Counted from the stretch's first letter, positions 7,806 to 15,616 are shown. The stretch is 35,997 bases of DNA from CAZYMF01 sp964648215 (GCA_964648215.1 CAZYMF010000029.1:1-35997), one strand, 5' to 3'. Made by a program: numbers and translations. The notes: generated by a model from the letters alone, not told the origin.

Positions 7806-9014
7806 TCACGGAGATGCGGCGGACGGGTCTCCGTTGCCGCTCTTGTGGTCGAGGTAGGGACGCAGCACGTCGTCGGGAATGGCGCCGACGTACTTCTTGC
7901 CGTCGATGAAGAAGGTGGGGGTCGCGGTGATGTGGAGAGCGATGCCCTCGCGGATGTCGCGCTCGACGATGGTGGCGGCCTCCGACGAGGCGAGGCAGGT
8001 CATGAAGCTGCCGACGTCGAGCCCGACTTCCTTGGCCACGCTGGCGGGATCGATCGAGGCGCTCTCCTGCAGCGCGAAGAGGTGGTCGTTCATCACCCAG
8101 AACTTTCCCTGTGCCCCGGCGCAGTATGCCATCCGGGCCATCAGGCAGGCGCCGTCGTGCAGCTGCCGGGTGAGCTCGGGGTTGCAGCTCATGTCGAGCG
8201 GGAAGTGCTTGTGGATGAGCCGGATGCGGTTGGGGTACTCCTGCACCAGCTGGCGCAGCTTGTGGTGGGCGCGGCGGCAGTACGGACAGCGGTAGTCGCT
8301 GAACTCGGTGATCTCCAGCTTTGGCTCCCGGGCTCCGATCCAGCACGAGCCGTCGCCGGCCACGCCGGCCGGCAAGCCCTCGCACTCCGCCTGCAACGGG
8401 ATCTCCCAATATTTGGGATAGGCGAAGAAGAGCGTCGCCGCGGCGATCAGGCTGGCGCCGGCGCAGGCGAGCGCCGCCCGGTTGCGCGGCAGCCCGGCGA
8501 GGTCCCGCCGCAACGAGCCGGGGTCGCGGACCAGCAGCCAGGTGGCGCCGGCGAACAGCAGGACGTTGACGACGTACAGCGTCACGCAGCCGAGGCAGAG
8601 GGCACCGATGACGAACTCGGCAATGACGGCGAGGTACACGGCCAGGGCCAGCGCCGCCGCCGACAGCAGCCAATAGAGGCCGGTGGGCCAGGAATGCTGC
8701 GGCGAGCGCAGCCCCCAGAAGAGAAAGAAGAGAAAGACGGCGTAGCCGAGCAGCCCCCACACCGCCATCGGCACCCTCAGGAAGACGCTGTACGGGCTGA
8801 CGGCCACGGCGGTGCACCGCCAAGTGGCGTTGATGTCGCAGGAGGGCGTGAAGCCGGCATTGGTGTGCGCCATCACGTGCAGGTGCGTGAGGTAAGCGCT
8901 GGCTCCAATTCCCACCAGGGTCAGCAGCAGGCTGAGGAACAGGACGGTGCGGCGCCCCCTGGGGTCGGGCGCAGGCGCCGCAGGACGGCTCTTCTTCGGG
9001 CGCGGGCGACTCAT
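7806..9014 (-). CDS. VKOR-DsbA fusion, disulfide-forming protein
   Basis: A 402-residue fusion that couples a vitamin K epoxide reductase-like membrane domain to a DsbA/thioredoxin domain, a single-chain system for making disulfide bonds in exported proteins and passing electrons to quinone. The VKOR part (about 23-165) shows five hydrophobic helices, the loop cysteines C59 and C67, the conserved segment SVFLRVPMAVWG and the active pair CLGC at 140-143. After one more membrane segment near 180-198, the thioredoxin-fold domain (about 232-390) carries CPYC at 243-246 and the cis-proline motif TATPTFF at 363-369. Additional cysteines at 277, 290, 298 and 340 lie in the DsbA part. It fits a cell with many periplasmic cytochromes and secreted enzymes. 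It ends 41 bases after the gap and is intact. Confidence 0.93.
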   Translation of the reverse strand: MSRPRPKKSRPAAPAPDPRGRRTVLFLSLLLTLVGIGASAYLTHLHVMAHTNAGFTPSCDINATWRCTAVAVSPYSVFLRVPMAVWGLLGYAVFLFFLFWGLRSPQHSWPTGLYWLLSAAALALAVYLAVIAEFVIGALCLGCVTLYVVNVLLFAGATWLLVRDPGSLRRDLAGLPRNRAALACAGASLIAAATLFFAYPKYWEIPLQAECEGLPAGVAGDGSCWIGAREPKLEITEFSDYRCPYCRRAHHKLRQLVQEYPNRIRLIHKHFPLDMSCNPELTRQLHDGACLMARMAYCAGAQGKFWVMNDHLFALQESASIDPASVAKEVGLDVGSFMTCLASSEAATIVERDIREGIALHITATPTFFIDGKKYVGAIPDDVLRPYLDHKSGNGDPSAASP

Positions 9015-9175
9015 CGATCTTGTCGGGAGTGCTTAGCGAGCTTTCGCCTCTGTTGCCAGAAGCACGTCGGCATCATTCCGGGAAGCGGCGCGTTCGGCAA
9101 CCGCCCGCAGGCTGGAGGGTTGTGTCCCCCCCCAAAAAAGGACCAGGAGCCGTTCCGGACCAAAATTGATCTGGT

Positions 9176-9198
9176 GGCACCGGGCTCTGTCCGGTGCC
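9176..9198. repeat. Short perfect hairpin, GGCACCGG type
   Basis: An 8-base perfect stem (GGCACCGG at 9176-9183, CCGGTGCC at 9191-9198) with a seven-base loop. Loop and inner stem resemble the hairpin at 15563-15616 (both contain ACCGGG, then TGTC, then the GGTG side). It lies between the start of the VKOR-DsbA gene and the end of the histidine kinase gene, and has no T-run. Confidence 0.55.
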
Positions 9199-9204
9199 GG
9201 GATT

Positions 9205-9280
9205 GTAGGGCGGGCAGCGCCAGCCGGTTTCGGATGCCGGTGAGCGGGCGTCACGGCACGGCGGGCGGTGCCCGCCCTAC
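9205..9280. repeat. GTAGGGCGGGCA-type inverted repeat
   Basis: Bases 9205-9221 and the complement of 9264-9280 match at 16 of 17 positions (GTAGGGCGGGCA followed by G/C and CGCC), with a 42-base spacer. Together with the preceding hairpin and a C8/A6 homopolymer stretch near 9126-9139, it fills the roughly 300-base spacer 9015-9313, in which I see no gene. Confidence 0.65.
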
Positions 9281-9313
9281 GGACCATTGTCGCCCGGCCA
9301 TTTGGCTCGCCGG

Positions 9314-11998
9314 CTACGCCGTCTGCGCCGGCCGGTCGGCCGGTAGGCGGACCCGAAACGTCGAGCCGTGGCCTTCGGCGCTTTCGACCTCGACCGTTCC
9401 GCCGAGAACCTCGGTGAGTCGGCGCACGAGGTAGAGCCCGAGGCCGGCGCCGCCTCTCTGCCGGGAGGTCACGCCGTGCACCTGGTGGAAGGGCTCGAAG
9501 ATGTGCGCCAGCCCGCTGGCCGGGATGCCGATCCCGGAGTCGCTGACCGAGAGCTCGACGGCGGCGCCGGCCGCCTTGGCAGATGCGGTCACGTGTCCGC
9601 GTTCGGTGAACTTGAGGGCGTTGCCGACGAGGTTGCGCAGGACCATCTTGAGCTTGAGCGGATCGGTGCGCAGAAGCGGCAGCTCGGGGGCGACGTTCCA
9701 GGTCAGCTTCACGTCGGGCCGACCGGCCGGCGCCGGGATCTCGCGGGCGAGCTCGGTGAGCACGTCGGCGACGCGCACCGTCTGCAGATCGAGCGGCACG
9801 CGCTTGCCGGTGAAACGGCTGAGATCGAGGGTGGCCGTGATCAGGTCGATCAGCTCGCCGGCGTTCTTGGCGATGCGTCCGACGATCTCGCTGTCGCCGT
9901 CGCTCAAACGGCCGCTGTCGAGCAGCAGCTCGCTGTAGCCGCTGATGACGGCGACGGGGTTGCGCAGCTCGTGCGACAAGGTGGCAACGAAGTGCTCTTT
10001 GACCCGATTGGCGCTCTCGAGCTCCTCGACCAGCCGCGCCGTCTCGAGCGCCATCGGCGCCAGCTGCGCGATGCCGCGTGCGATGCGCTGCTGGTAGGCG
10101 GTGAAAAGCTCCGTGCGACCGCGGTAGCCGGCGAGATGAACGCCGAACAGATCGTTGCCGCGTCGCAGGGCGACGAGCAGACAGCGCCCCGCATCGCGCC
10201 CGAGCGCTGCCGCCAGCACCGCTGGGGCCAGCAGCCCGTCCTCGACCGCGGCCGGGTCCAGGGCGGCGACCTCTTCGTGCTGCAACCGCTCCACCAGCGC
10301 GGCAACCAGCCCGCGCGGGAACCTCGCCACGCGCGCCGACTCCCATTGCTCCGGCGCGTCGCCGTAGCCGGCAACGGGCGCGTAGGCCTGCTCGTTCTCC
10401 TGCCACAGCCAGGTGCGGCTGAAATCGCAGCCCAGCACCATCGTCGTCAGCTGGCACAGCCGGTCCAGGAGAACCGGCGTCTCGACCGAAGCGATGAGCT
10501 CCTGCCCGATGCTGGCCAGCGCCGCCGACACGCGGGCGTCTTCCTGCTGCGCGCGGTAGAGATCGGCGGCCTCGGTGGCCAGCGCCACCTGGTGCCCGAT
10601 GCCCTCGAGGAGCTGCACCTGCCCGGCCTCGAAGCACGCGTCGCGGCCGAAACGGAAGGCAAAGCAGGCACCCAGCAGGCGACCGCGCACCAGCAGCGGG
10701 ACCCCCGCCAGGGCGCCGACGGAGAAGCGCGCGAGCAGCTCGGGCGGCAGGAGTTGCTGGCCGTCGCCGCCGTTGATGACCACCGTTCCGTTGGTGGCCA
10801 GGTGCTCGATGATCGGATCACCGGCGCGGAACTCGAGCCGGGAGAGGTCGGCCAGCCACTCGTTCTGTATCCCATGGTGGCCGATCATGCGGCTGGCTCG
10901 CCGCGCCGGGTCCCAGTAGAAGGTCATCACCGCGTCGCACGGCAGGAGCACCGCGGCGTGCCGTTGCACGCGCTCGATGATCTCGTCGAGATCGAGTGTG
11001 CCGGTGACCTCGCGCGCCACCTCTAGCAGCGCCGCCTTTTCCTCCTCCGCCCGCTTGCGCTCGGTCACGTCGCGCCAGATCCCGGCCATGCGATAAATCT
11101 CGCCGTCGGCGTTGCGCACCGGAAATCCCTGCGCCCAGATCCAGCGCCTGCTGCCGTCGGGGCGAACGACCCGATACTCGGCTTCGGCACGCTGACCGTC
11201 GCGGATGCGCCGCAGGGCCTCGACGAGCACGCCGCGATCGTCGGGGTGGATGAGATCGAAGATCGCATGCGGCTTCTCGAAGAAGGCCTCCGGACGTCGG
11301 CCGGTGATCGTCGTGAAGGATGGGCTGACGTAGAGGATCTCGTTGAAGTCGGGCGTCGCGAGCCAGAAGATGTCCTGCAGGTGGTCGGCGAGCTGGTGGA
11401 AGCGTTCGCGCTCCTCGGCGCGCTGCAGATTCTCGCGGCCGAGGGCCAAGCGGGATTGCTCGAACTGGTAGGCGATGGCGACCGAGTACACCCAGCTCAG
11501 ACACGCGGCCACCGCCGGGTAGCCGTTGGCGGCGCCCAGGCTGCCGGTGGTGACGTAGACGCTGACCATGGTCGAGACAGCGGCCATGGCCGCCGTCAGC
11601 AGCTGCGGCCACACGCCCCAGGGCAGCAGGGTGGCCGCGGTGACGGCGATGACGCTGTTGAGCATCATCGCCGTCACCGCCTGCCCGGCCATGATCGTGA
11701 AGACCGCCGTGCTGGCGAAGGCGCCGGCGAGGACCAGCAGGCTCAACGACTGGGCACGCGCCGCGATCAGCGGCCGGCGCAGCAGAAAAAAGACGGCGCC
11801 GATGCCGACGGCGCCGAGGAGCTTCAGGGAGTAGAGCGGCAGCAGGGCGCCGGGATCGAGGTGCAGGTCGGCCAGGCCGAAGAGCAGGATCACCCCGAGG
11901 CCCCCCCACAAGCCCAGCCGCAGGCGGTCCAGCATCAGCGGCCGGGCCTCGTCCCGAACGTACCCCTTGATTCTCTCTTCCAGGTCCTGCCGCTCCAT
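9314..11998 (-). CDS. Membrane PAS-GAF-GAF sensor histidine kinase
   Basis: An 894-residue histidine kinase. Residues 28-178 hold about six hydrophobic helices; a PAS domain with its PAC tail spans about 201-315 (HPDDRGVLVEALRR, GIWRDVTERKRAEEE). Two GAF domains follow at about 326-480 and 488-655. The HisKA domain contains the phospho-acceptor in LSHELRNP (His676). The ATPase domain shows the N-box NLVGNALKFTE, the G1 box DSGIGIP, the F-box IFEPFHQ and the G2 box GGAGLGLYLV. All core residues are present, so it should be active. There is no receiver domain in the protein and no response regulator next to it; the nearest is at 28.2 kb, and a link would be speculation. The spacer to rsmE (11999-12143) is less GC-rich and may hold its promoter. 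Confidence 0.94.
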   Translation of the reverse strand: MERQDLEERIKGYVRDEARPLMLDRLRLGLWGGLGVILLFGLADLHLDPGALLPLYSLKLLGAVGIGAVFFLLRRPLIAARAQSLSLLVLAGAFASTAVFTIMAGQAVTAMMLNSVIAVTAATLLPWGVWPQLLTAAMAAVSTMVSVYVTTGSLGAANGYPAVAACLSWVYSVAIAYQFEQSRLALGRENLQRAEERERFHQLADHLQDIFWLATPDFNEILYVSPSFTTITGRRPEAFFEKPHAIFDLIHPDDRGVLVEALRRIRDGQRAEAEYRVVRPDGSRRWIWAQGFPVRNADGEIYRMAGIWRDVTERKRAEEEKAALLEVAREVTGTLDLDEIIERVQRHAAVLLPCDAVMTFYWDPARRASRMIGHHGIQNEWLADLSRLEFRAGDPIIEHLATNGTVVINGGDGQQLLPPELLARFSVGALAGVPLLVRGRLLGACFAFRFGRDACFEAGQVQLLEGIGHQVALATEAADLYRAQQEDARVSAALASIGQELIASVETPVLLDRLCQLTTMVLGCDFSRTWLWQENEQAYAPVAGYGDAPEQWESARVARFPRGLVAALVERLQHEEVAALDPAAVEDGLLAPAVLAAALGRDAGRCLLVALRRGNDLFGVHLAGYRGRTELFTAYQQRIARGIAQLAPMALETARLVEELESANRVKEHFVATLSHELRNPVAVISGYSELLLDSGRLSDGDSEIVGRIAKNAGELIDLITATLDLSRFTGKRVPLDLQTVRVADVLTELAREIPAPAGRPDVKLTWNVAPELPLLRTDPLKLKMVLRNLVGNALKFTERGHVTASAKAAGAAVELSVSDSGIGIPASGLAHIFEPFHQVHGVTSRQRGGAGLGLYLVRRLTEVLGGTVEVESAEGHGSTFRVRLPADRPAQTA

Positions 11999-12143
11999 CT
12001 GCGTGGCGTCCAGGCTACTCTACAGTGCGTAGCAGGCGAACCAAGTTGAAGCAAAGAGAATCTGTTAGCAGATGCCAAGTATTGTTCTGCTTGAATGCGA
12101 AGCTTGGTCAGCTGCTGTGCGACGGGCCACAGCAGGGCGACGA

Positions 12144-12851
12144 TCAGAACAGCCGGCCGAGCAAGGCGGGGACCACGTGCTCGACGCGCAGGGGACGCTC
12201 GCCGAGCGACACGGCCTCGAAGCTGGCGGCCTCCAGGCGCTCCACCTCGTAGGGAATGAAGCCGCCTTCGGGTCCTACGGCGAGCGTGATCGGCTGGCGC
12301 ACGTCGCGCGGGCACGGCCGGCCCGCCGGCGGATGGGCGACCAGGGAGCGCGTGCCGGAGATCAGCTCGGGCAGCTCGTCCTCGACGAACGGCTTGAATC
12401 TCTGCCGCAACACGAGCCGCGGCAGCACCGTATCGCGGGCCTGCTCGAGCCCCAGAATCATCTGCTCCTGCAGGGCGGATTCCTGCAGCAGGGGGCTGTC
12501 CCAGAAGCTCTTCTCCACCCGCCACGTGTTCAGCAGCACGACGCGTTTGACGCCCATGGCGGTGACGGCCTGGAGCACTTTCTTCAGGGTCTTCGGCCGC
12601 GGCAGGGCCAGCAGCAGCGTCAGCGGCAGTGCCGGCGGCGGCGGCTGGTCCAGGCGCACCGTCATTTCCAACGCGTCCTCGCTCAGACGCTCGATCTCGC
12701 CGCTGCCGACTTGGCCGTTGAGCAGGCCGACGTCCAGCGTCGTACCGGGACGGCCGTGGTGCACGCTGCGCACGTGCTCCAGGCGTCGCCCGTGAAGCCG
12801 AACGCAGCCGGCGGCGACAAAGTCGTTCTCGAACAGGATCACGAGGTTCAT
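12144..12851 (-). CDS. rsmE: 16S rRNA m3U1498 methyltransferase RsmE
   Basis: A 235-residue SPOUT methyltransferase of the RsmE family, which methylates N3 of U1498 in 16S rRNA using S-adenosylmethionine. The N-terminal PUA-like part includes HGRRLEHVRSVHHGRPG. The trefoil-knot SAM motifs are LAVGPEGGFIPYEVE near 190 and SLGERPLRVEHVVPALL near 215. In most RsmE proteins the latter reads LGxRILRTETA, so this is a somewhat divergent member. The length is normal. It is divergent from comB, with the second assembly gap between them. The usual neighbour prmA is not seen here. Confidence 0.92.
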   Translation of the reverse strand: MNLVILFENDFVAAGCVRLHGRRLEHVRSVHHGRPGTTLDVGLLNGQVGSGEIERLSEDALEMTVRLDQPPPPALPLTLLLALPRPKTLKKVLQAVTAMGVKRVVLLNTWRVEKSFWDSPLLQESALQEQMILGLEQARDTVLPRLVLRQRFKPFVEDELPELISGTRSLVAHPPAGRPCPRDVRQPITLAVGPEGGFIPYEVERLEAASFEAVSLGERPLRVEHVVPALLGRLF

Positions 12852-12891
12852 GAGCCGCTATCCGAACTCCTGGCTTGGCACGTTTGCCAGC

Positions 12892-13023
12892 GTGATGCGA
12901 GGCGCCTNNNNNNNNNNNNNNNNNNNNNNNNNNNNNNNNNNNNNNNNNNNNNNNNNNNNNNNNNNNNNNNNNNNNNNNNNNNNNNNNNNNNNNNNNNNNN
13001 NNNNNNNGTGATGCGAGGCGCCT
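12892..13023. repeat. 16-base direct repeat on both sides of the gap
   Basis: The last 16 bases before the N run (12892-12907) and the first 16 after it (13008-13023) are identical: GTGATGCGAGGCGCCT. This is what two overlapping but unmerged contig ends look like. If so, nothing is missing and the two copies are one sequence. Confidence 0.85.
12908..13007. other. Scaffold gap, 100 N, probably of zero length
   Basis: Exactly 100 N. Because both flanks carry the same 16 bases, the real spacer between rsmE and comB is probably about 122 bases rather than 238. When the flanks are merged, no plausible gene appears in that spacer. Confidence 0.9.
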
Positions 13024-13089
13024 TGCCCCCGCCGGGGCGTTTGTCCATGCTGACGCGGGCGCGCTCGAGCAGGCGCTCACGGGCTGAGC

Positions 13090-13785
13090 ATGGAAATCGT
13101 CGTCGACAGCTTGATCGAGGGAGCGCGGCGGGCACGGGGGTGCGTCGTCATCGTCGATGTGTTTCGCGCCTTCACCACGGCCGCGGTGGCGTTCGCGCGC
13201 GGCGCGGAGAAGATCATCCTGGTGGCCGAGGTCGACGAGGCGCTCGAGCTGCGCCGGCGCGGCGCCGGTGAGCTCTGCTGCGGCGAGGTCGGCGGGCAGC
13301 GCCCCCCGGGCTTCGATTTGGGAAACTCTCCCTTCGAGCTGTCGGCGGCCGACGTGGAGGGAAAGGTCCTGATCCAGTCGACCCGCGCCGGGACCGTCGG
13401 CGTGACGGCCGTGCGCAGCCCGGCGGCTCTGTTCGCCGCCTCGCTGGCCAACGCGGCTGCCACCGCGGGCGCCGTTGGCCGCGATTGCCCGCCGTTGGTT
13501 ACCCTGGTGGCGATGGGGGCGGAGGGACGGGTGCGCACGGACGAGGACGAGATCTGCGTGCTCTACCTGCGCAACCTGCTGCAGGGGCGGCAGCCCGATC
13601 GCGACGCCGTGCGCCGGTTGGTGGCGGCCGGCGCCGAAGCGCAGAAGTACGGCGACCCGGCCCGCCCGCACTTCGACCCGCGGGATCGCGAGCTGGCGCT
13701 GCAGGTCGACGCGCTGCCGCTCGCCATTCGCGTGCGGCGCGAAGACGGCCTGCTGGTGGCCCGAGGCGAGCGTCAGCCCGGCTGA
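13090..13785 (+). CDS. comB: ComB-like 2-phosphosulfolactate phosphatase
   Basis: A 231-residue member of the ComB family (2-phosphosulfolactate phosphatase, the step that makes sulfolactate in archaeal coenzyme M synthesis; bacterial homologues are common and often of unproven role). Seen are the N-terminal VVIVDVFRAFTTAA (family consensus VIDVLRATTT), CGEVGGQRPPGFDLGNSP, and IQSTRAGTVGV near 95. The length is typical. There are no comA, comC, comD or comE genes here, so coenzyme M synthesis is not implied. It is convergent with moaE, and the two stop codons are only 6 bases apart. Family assignment is good; the substrate in this organism is inference. Confidence 0.85.
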   Translation: MEIVVDSLIEGARRARGCVVIVDVFRAFTTAAVAFARGAEKIILVAEVDEALELRRRGAGELCCGEVGGQRPPGFDLGNSPFELSAADVEGKVLIQSTRAGTVGVTAVRSPAALFAASLANAAATAGAVGRDCPPLVTLVAMGAEGRVRTDEDEICVLYLRNLLQGRQPDRDAVRRLVAAGAEAQKYGDPARPHFDPRDRELALQVDALPLAIRVRREDGLLVARGERQPG

Positions 13786-13791
13786 GCCGGC

Positions 13792-14226
13792 TCAGAACTT
13801 CTCGCCGGTCTGCGAGCCGATCCACACTTCGCCGCCCTCGAAGTGCTCCTTCTTCCAGATCGGCACCACTTCCTTGAGGCGATCGATGGCGAAGTGACAG
13901 GCCTCGAAGGCGGCCGCGCGGTGGCCCGCCGACACGGCGATGGCCACGCTGGCTTCCCCGATCGGCACCGCGCCGATCCGGTGCACGATCGCCACCGCGT
14001 GGATCGGCCAGCGGCTCCTTGCCGTGGCGCCGATCTTGCGCAGCTCCGCCACCGCCATCTCCGGGTAGGCCTCGTACTCCAGGCGCGTCACCCGGCGGCC
14101 CTCGTTGTGATCGCGGGTGGTGCCGAGAAAGGTGACGACGGCGCCGGCGGCGGGATCGCCGACCGCGGCGAGCAGCGGCGCGAGGTCGATCTCGTGCTCG
14201 ACGATGGCGAACAGCTCGTCAGCCAT
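13792..14226 (-). CDS. moaE: Molybdopterin synthase large subunit MoaE
   Basis: A 144-residue catalytic subunit of molybdopterin synthase, which inserts sulfur from MoaD thiocarboxylate into cPMP. Hallmarks are GTTRDHNEGRRVTRLEYEAY, HRIGAVPIGEASV, the HRAAAFEAC segment and the LKEVVPIWKKE block with the active-site lysines. I choose ATG 14226: GGAGG lies five bases upstream, inside the GG codons of moaD, and the start overlaps the moaD stop by 8 bases (ATGGCTGA). A GTG at 14238 would add four residues. It is the last gene of the four-gene Moco operon and converges on comB. Confidence 0.94.
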   Translation of the reverse strand: MADELFAIVEHEIDLAPLLAAVGDPAAGAVVTFLGTTRDHNEGRRVTRLEYEAYPEMAVAELRKIGATARSRWPIHAVAIVHRIGAVPIGEASVAIAVSAGHRAAAFEACHFAIDRLKEVVPIWKKEHFEGGEVWIGSQTGEKF

Positions 14227-14473
14227 CGGCGCCTCCACTGACCGGCGGGATCAGCGCCACCTCGTCGTTGTCCCGTAGCGGCTGGTCGGCATCGACGTAC
14301 TCGCGGTTGAGAGCGACCGACACCGAGCGGCGGTAGTGGGCCAGCGGCGGGTACTCGCGGCAGAGCTGGCCGAGCAGGTCGGCCACGGTGGCGCCGTCGG
14401 GTAGCGAGCAGGTCGCTTCGCTGCGGTGCAGCTTTTCTCGAATGGACGCGAAGAAGCGGATGCGAATCTCCAT
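14219..14473 (-). CDS. moaD: Molybdopterin synthase small subunit MoaD with C-terminal extension
   Basis: An 84-residue ubiquitin-fold sulfur carrier (MEIRIRFFASIREKLHRSEA, then LPDGATVADLL, then REYVDADQPLRDNDEVALIPPVSGG). Active MoaD must end in Gly-Gly, which is adenylated and thiocarboxylated. Here GG (residues 80-81) is followed by Ala-Asp-Gly before TGA. Either a protease trims it, as in the QbsE-type carriers, or the real chemistry differs. The extra codons arise because the reading frame continues until the stop that overlaps the moaE start. It begins five bases after the membrane-protein gene stop. The gene identity is secure; activity as encoded is not. Confidence 0.9.
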   Translation of the reverse strand: MEIRIRFFASIREKLHRSEATCSLPDGATVADLLGQLCREYPPLAHYRRSVSVALNREYVDADQPLRDNDEVALIPPVSGGADG

Positions 14474-14478
14474 GATCT

Positions 14479-14934
14479 TCACCGATCGGCGCTTTGGATC
14501 TGATCCAGCGGCAGGTTCGACGGGCGATGCAGCAGCAGCAGCGCCGCGGCCGCCAGCGCGAAGGGCAGGAACTCGGCGAAGCTGTGCGTCAGCACCCCCA
14601 TCACCAGGCCGAAGAGGGCCACCGCCTCGCTCAGCGCCCACACGATCACGCTGTGGCTCTGCACCTGGGCGAAGGCGAGCTTCACCGGCGCTCCTGCGGC
14701 CGTCTCGCCGGGCAGGAAACGGCGGCGCCACCACACCGAGACAGCACCTACCAGGATCGCGGCGGCGCTCAGCGCGTACCGCAGCGCGTTGTTCTCTTCC
14801 AGGCGGCCGGCGTCCCCCGCGCCGACGATCACCAGGCAGACCACGCCGTAGGTCAGAACGGCGCCGAGCATGGCGCCCCAGATCATCTTCAACACCTGCT
14901 TCCTCTGTCCGCCCGTCGGTCCGCTGAGACCCAT
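14479..14934 (-). CDS. Small four-helix membrane protein in the Moco operon
   Basis: A 151-residue membrane protein with hydrophobic helices at about 18-40, 50-69, 94-115 and 118-136. The third helix has an acidic residue (ALSEAVALFGLVMG), reminiscent of the proton-binding helix of rotary ATPase c-type proteins, but overall I do not recognise a family. It lies between moaB (5-base spacer) and moaD (5-base spacer), so it must be co-transcribed with the cofactor genes. The start ATG 14934 has GGAG eight bases upstream within the moaB end. A role in molybdate or sulfur supply would be a guess from position only. Confidence 0.75.
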   Translation of the reverse strand: MGLSGPTGGQRKQVLKMIWGAMLGAVLTYGVVCLVIVGAGDAGRLEENNALRYALSAAAILVGAVSVWWRRRFLPGETAAGAPVKLAFAQVQSHSVIVWALSEAVALFGLVMGVLTHSFAEFLPFALAAAALLLLHRPSNLPLDQIQSADR

Positions 14935-14939
14935 GGTCT

Positions 14940-15437
14940 CTACTCCCGCACCAGGGCGACGACGTGGCCGAGCTCGGGCAGGATCAGCTTGGTCATGGCC
15001 AGCTCGACGGCGGCGGTCGAGCCGGGCAGGGAGAAGACCACGTGCCGGCCGGCGACCCCGGCGGTGGCGCGGCTGAGCATGGCGGCGGCGCCGATCTGCT
15101 CGTAGCTGAGCATGCGGAACAGCTCGCCGAAGCCGGTGATCTCCTTGTCGAGCAGCCGGGTGATGGCCTCGTAGGTCGTGTCGCGCCGCGCCACCCCGGT
15201 GCCCCCGTTCAGAATCAACACCTCGGCGGTTGCCGGCGCCTCGCCGATGGTCGTGGCGATGAGCTCGGGCTCGTCCTTGAGAATGCGGTAGAGCACGACG
15301 CGATGGCCATGGGCCTCGAGTAGCTCGTGGATCATGCGACCGCTGCCGTCCGTCTCCGTCGTCCGGGTATCGCTGACGGTGATCACGCCGCAGCCGACAT
15401 GCCGACTCCCATGCTGGCGATGCGCGTGAACGCTCAT
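14940..15437 (-). CDS. moaB: Molybdenum cofactor protein MoaB/MogA
   Basis: A protein of about 165 residues of the MoaB/MogA family, which adenylylates molybdopterin before molybdenum insertion. Motifs are VGCGVITVSDTRT, LNGGTGVARRDTTYEA, GFGELFRMLSYEQIGAAAML, SRATAG, and FSLPGSTAAVELAMTKLILP. Two starts are possible: ATG 15437 (MSVHAHRQH) or ATG 15449, adding MVRL. I prefer the inner one because it fits the family length, but neither has a strong ribosome-binding site. It is the first gene of the operon moaB, membrane protein, moaD, moaE. No moaA, moaC or moeA is in the window. Confidence 0.93.
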   Translation of the reverse strand: MSVHAHRQHGSRHVGCGVITVSDTRTTETDGSGRMIHELLEAHGHRVVLYRILKDEPELIATTIGEAPATAEVLILNGGTGVARRDTTYEAITRLLDKEITGFGELFRMLSYEQIGAAAMLSRATAGVAGRHVVFSLPGSTAAVELAMTKLILPELGHVVALVRE

Positions 15438-15562
15438 GAGACGCACCATACCAACATTGCCGCGATGGTGGAAAGCAAGGGAGAGCTGCGCCGCGGGCTA
15501 AGGACGGAAGTCATGCGAGAGACCCGGAAGAGCCGTGTGGGGGAGGTCCGGCTGAGGAATGT

Positions 15563-15616
15563 GGGCTGGAAGCCAGGTGCCACCGGGTTTGTCTGGTGGC
15601 ACCTGGCTTCCAGCCC
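15563..15616. repeat. 22-bp perfect inverted repeat hairpin
   Basis: Left arm 15563-15584 (starting GGGCTGGAAGCCAGGTGCC) and right arm 15595-15616 are perfectly complementary over 22 bases around a 10-base loop GGGTTTGTCT. It lies downstream of the DUF1329 gene and upstream of moaB, both on the minus strand, in a 212-base spacer. It could end DUF1329 transcription or insulate the moa operon, but no U-tract follows. Its inner part resembles the hairpin at 9176-9198, and its outer part contains GGCTGGAAGCC, also seen at 6041-6051. Confidence 0.85.

Noticed and set aside
9368..11026. A long plus-strand open frame over the histidine kinase
   Set aside because: It is a shadow of the kinase gene; no domain or signal is seen in it.
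13020..13135. A short minus-strand frame beginning MDKRPGGGKAPRI that continues into the merged gap flanks
   Set aside because: Even after merging the 16-base overlap it is only about 24 codons from that Met, and no family or ribosome-binding site is seen.
15563..15616. Intrinsic terminator
   Set aside because: The stem is strong, but there is no T-run on either strand after it, so only a repeat is called.
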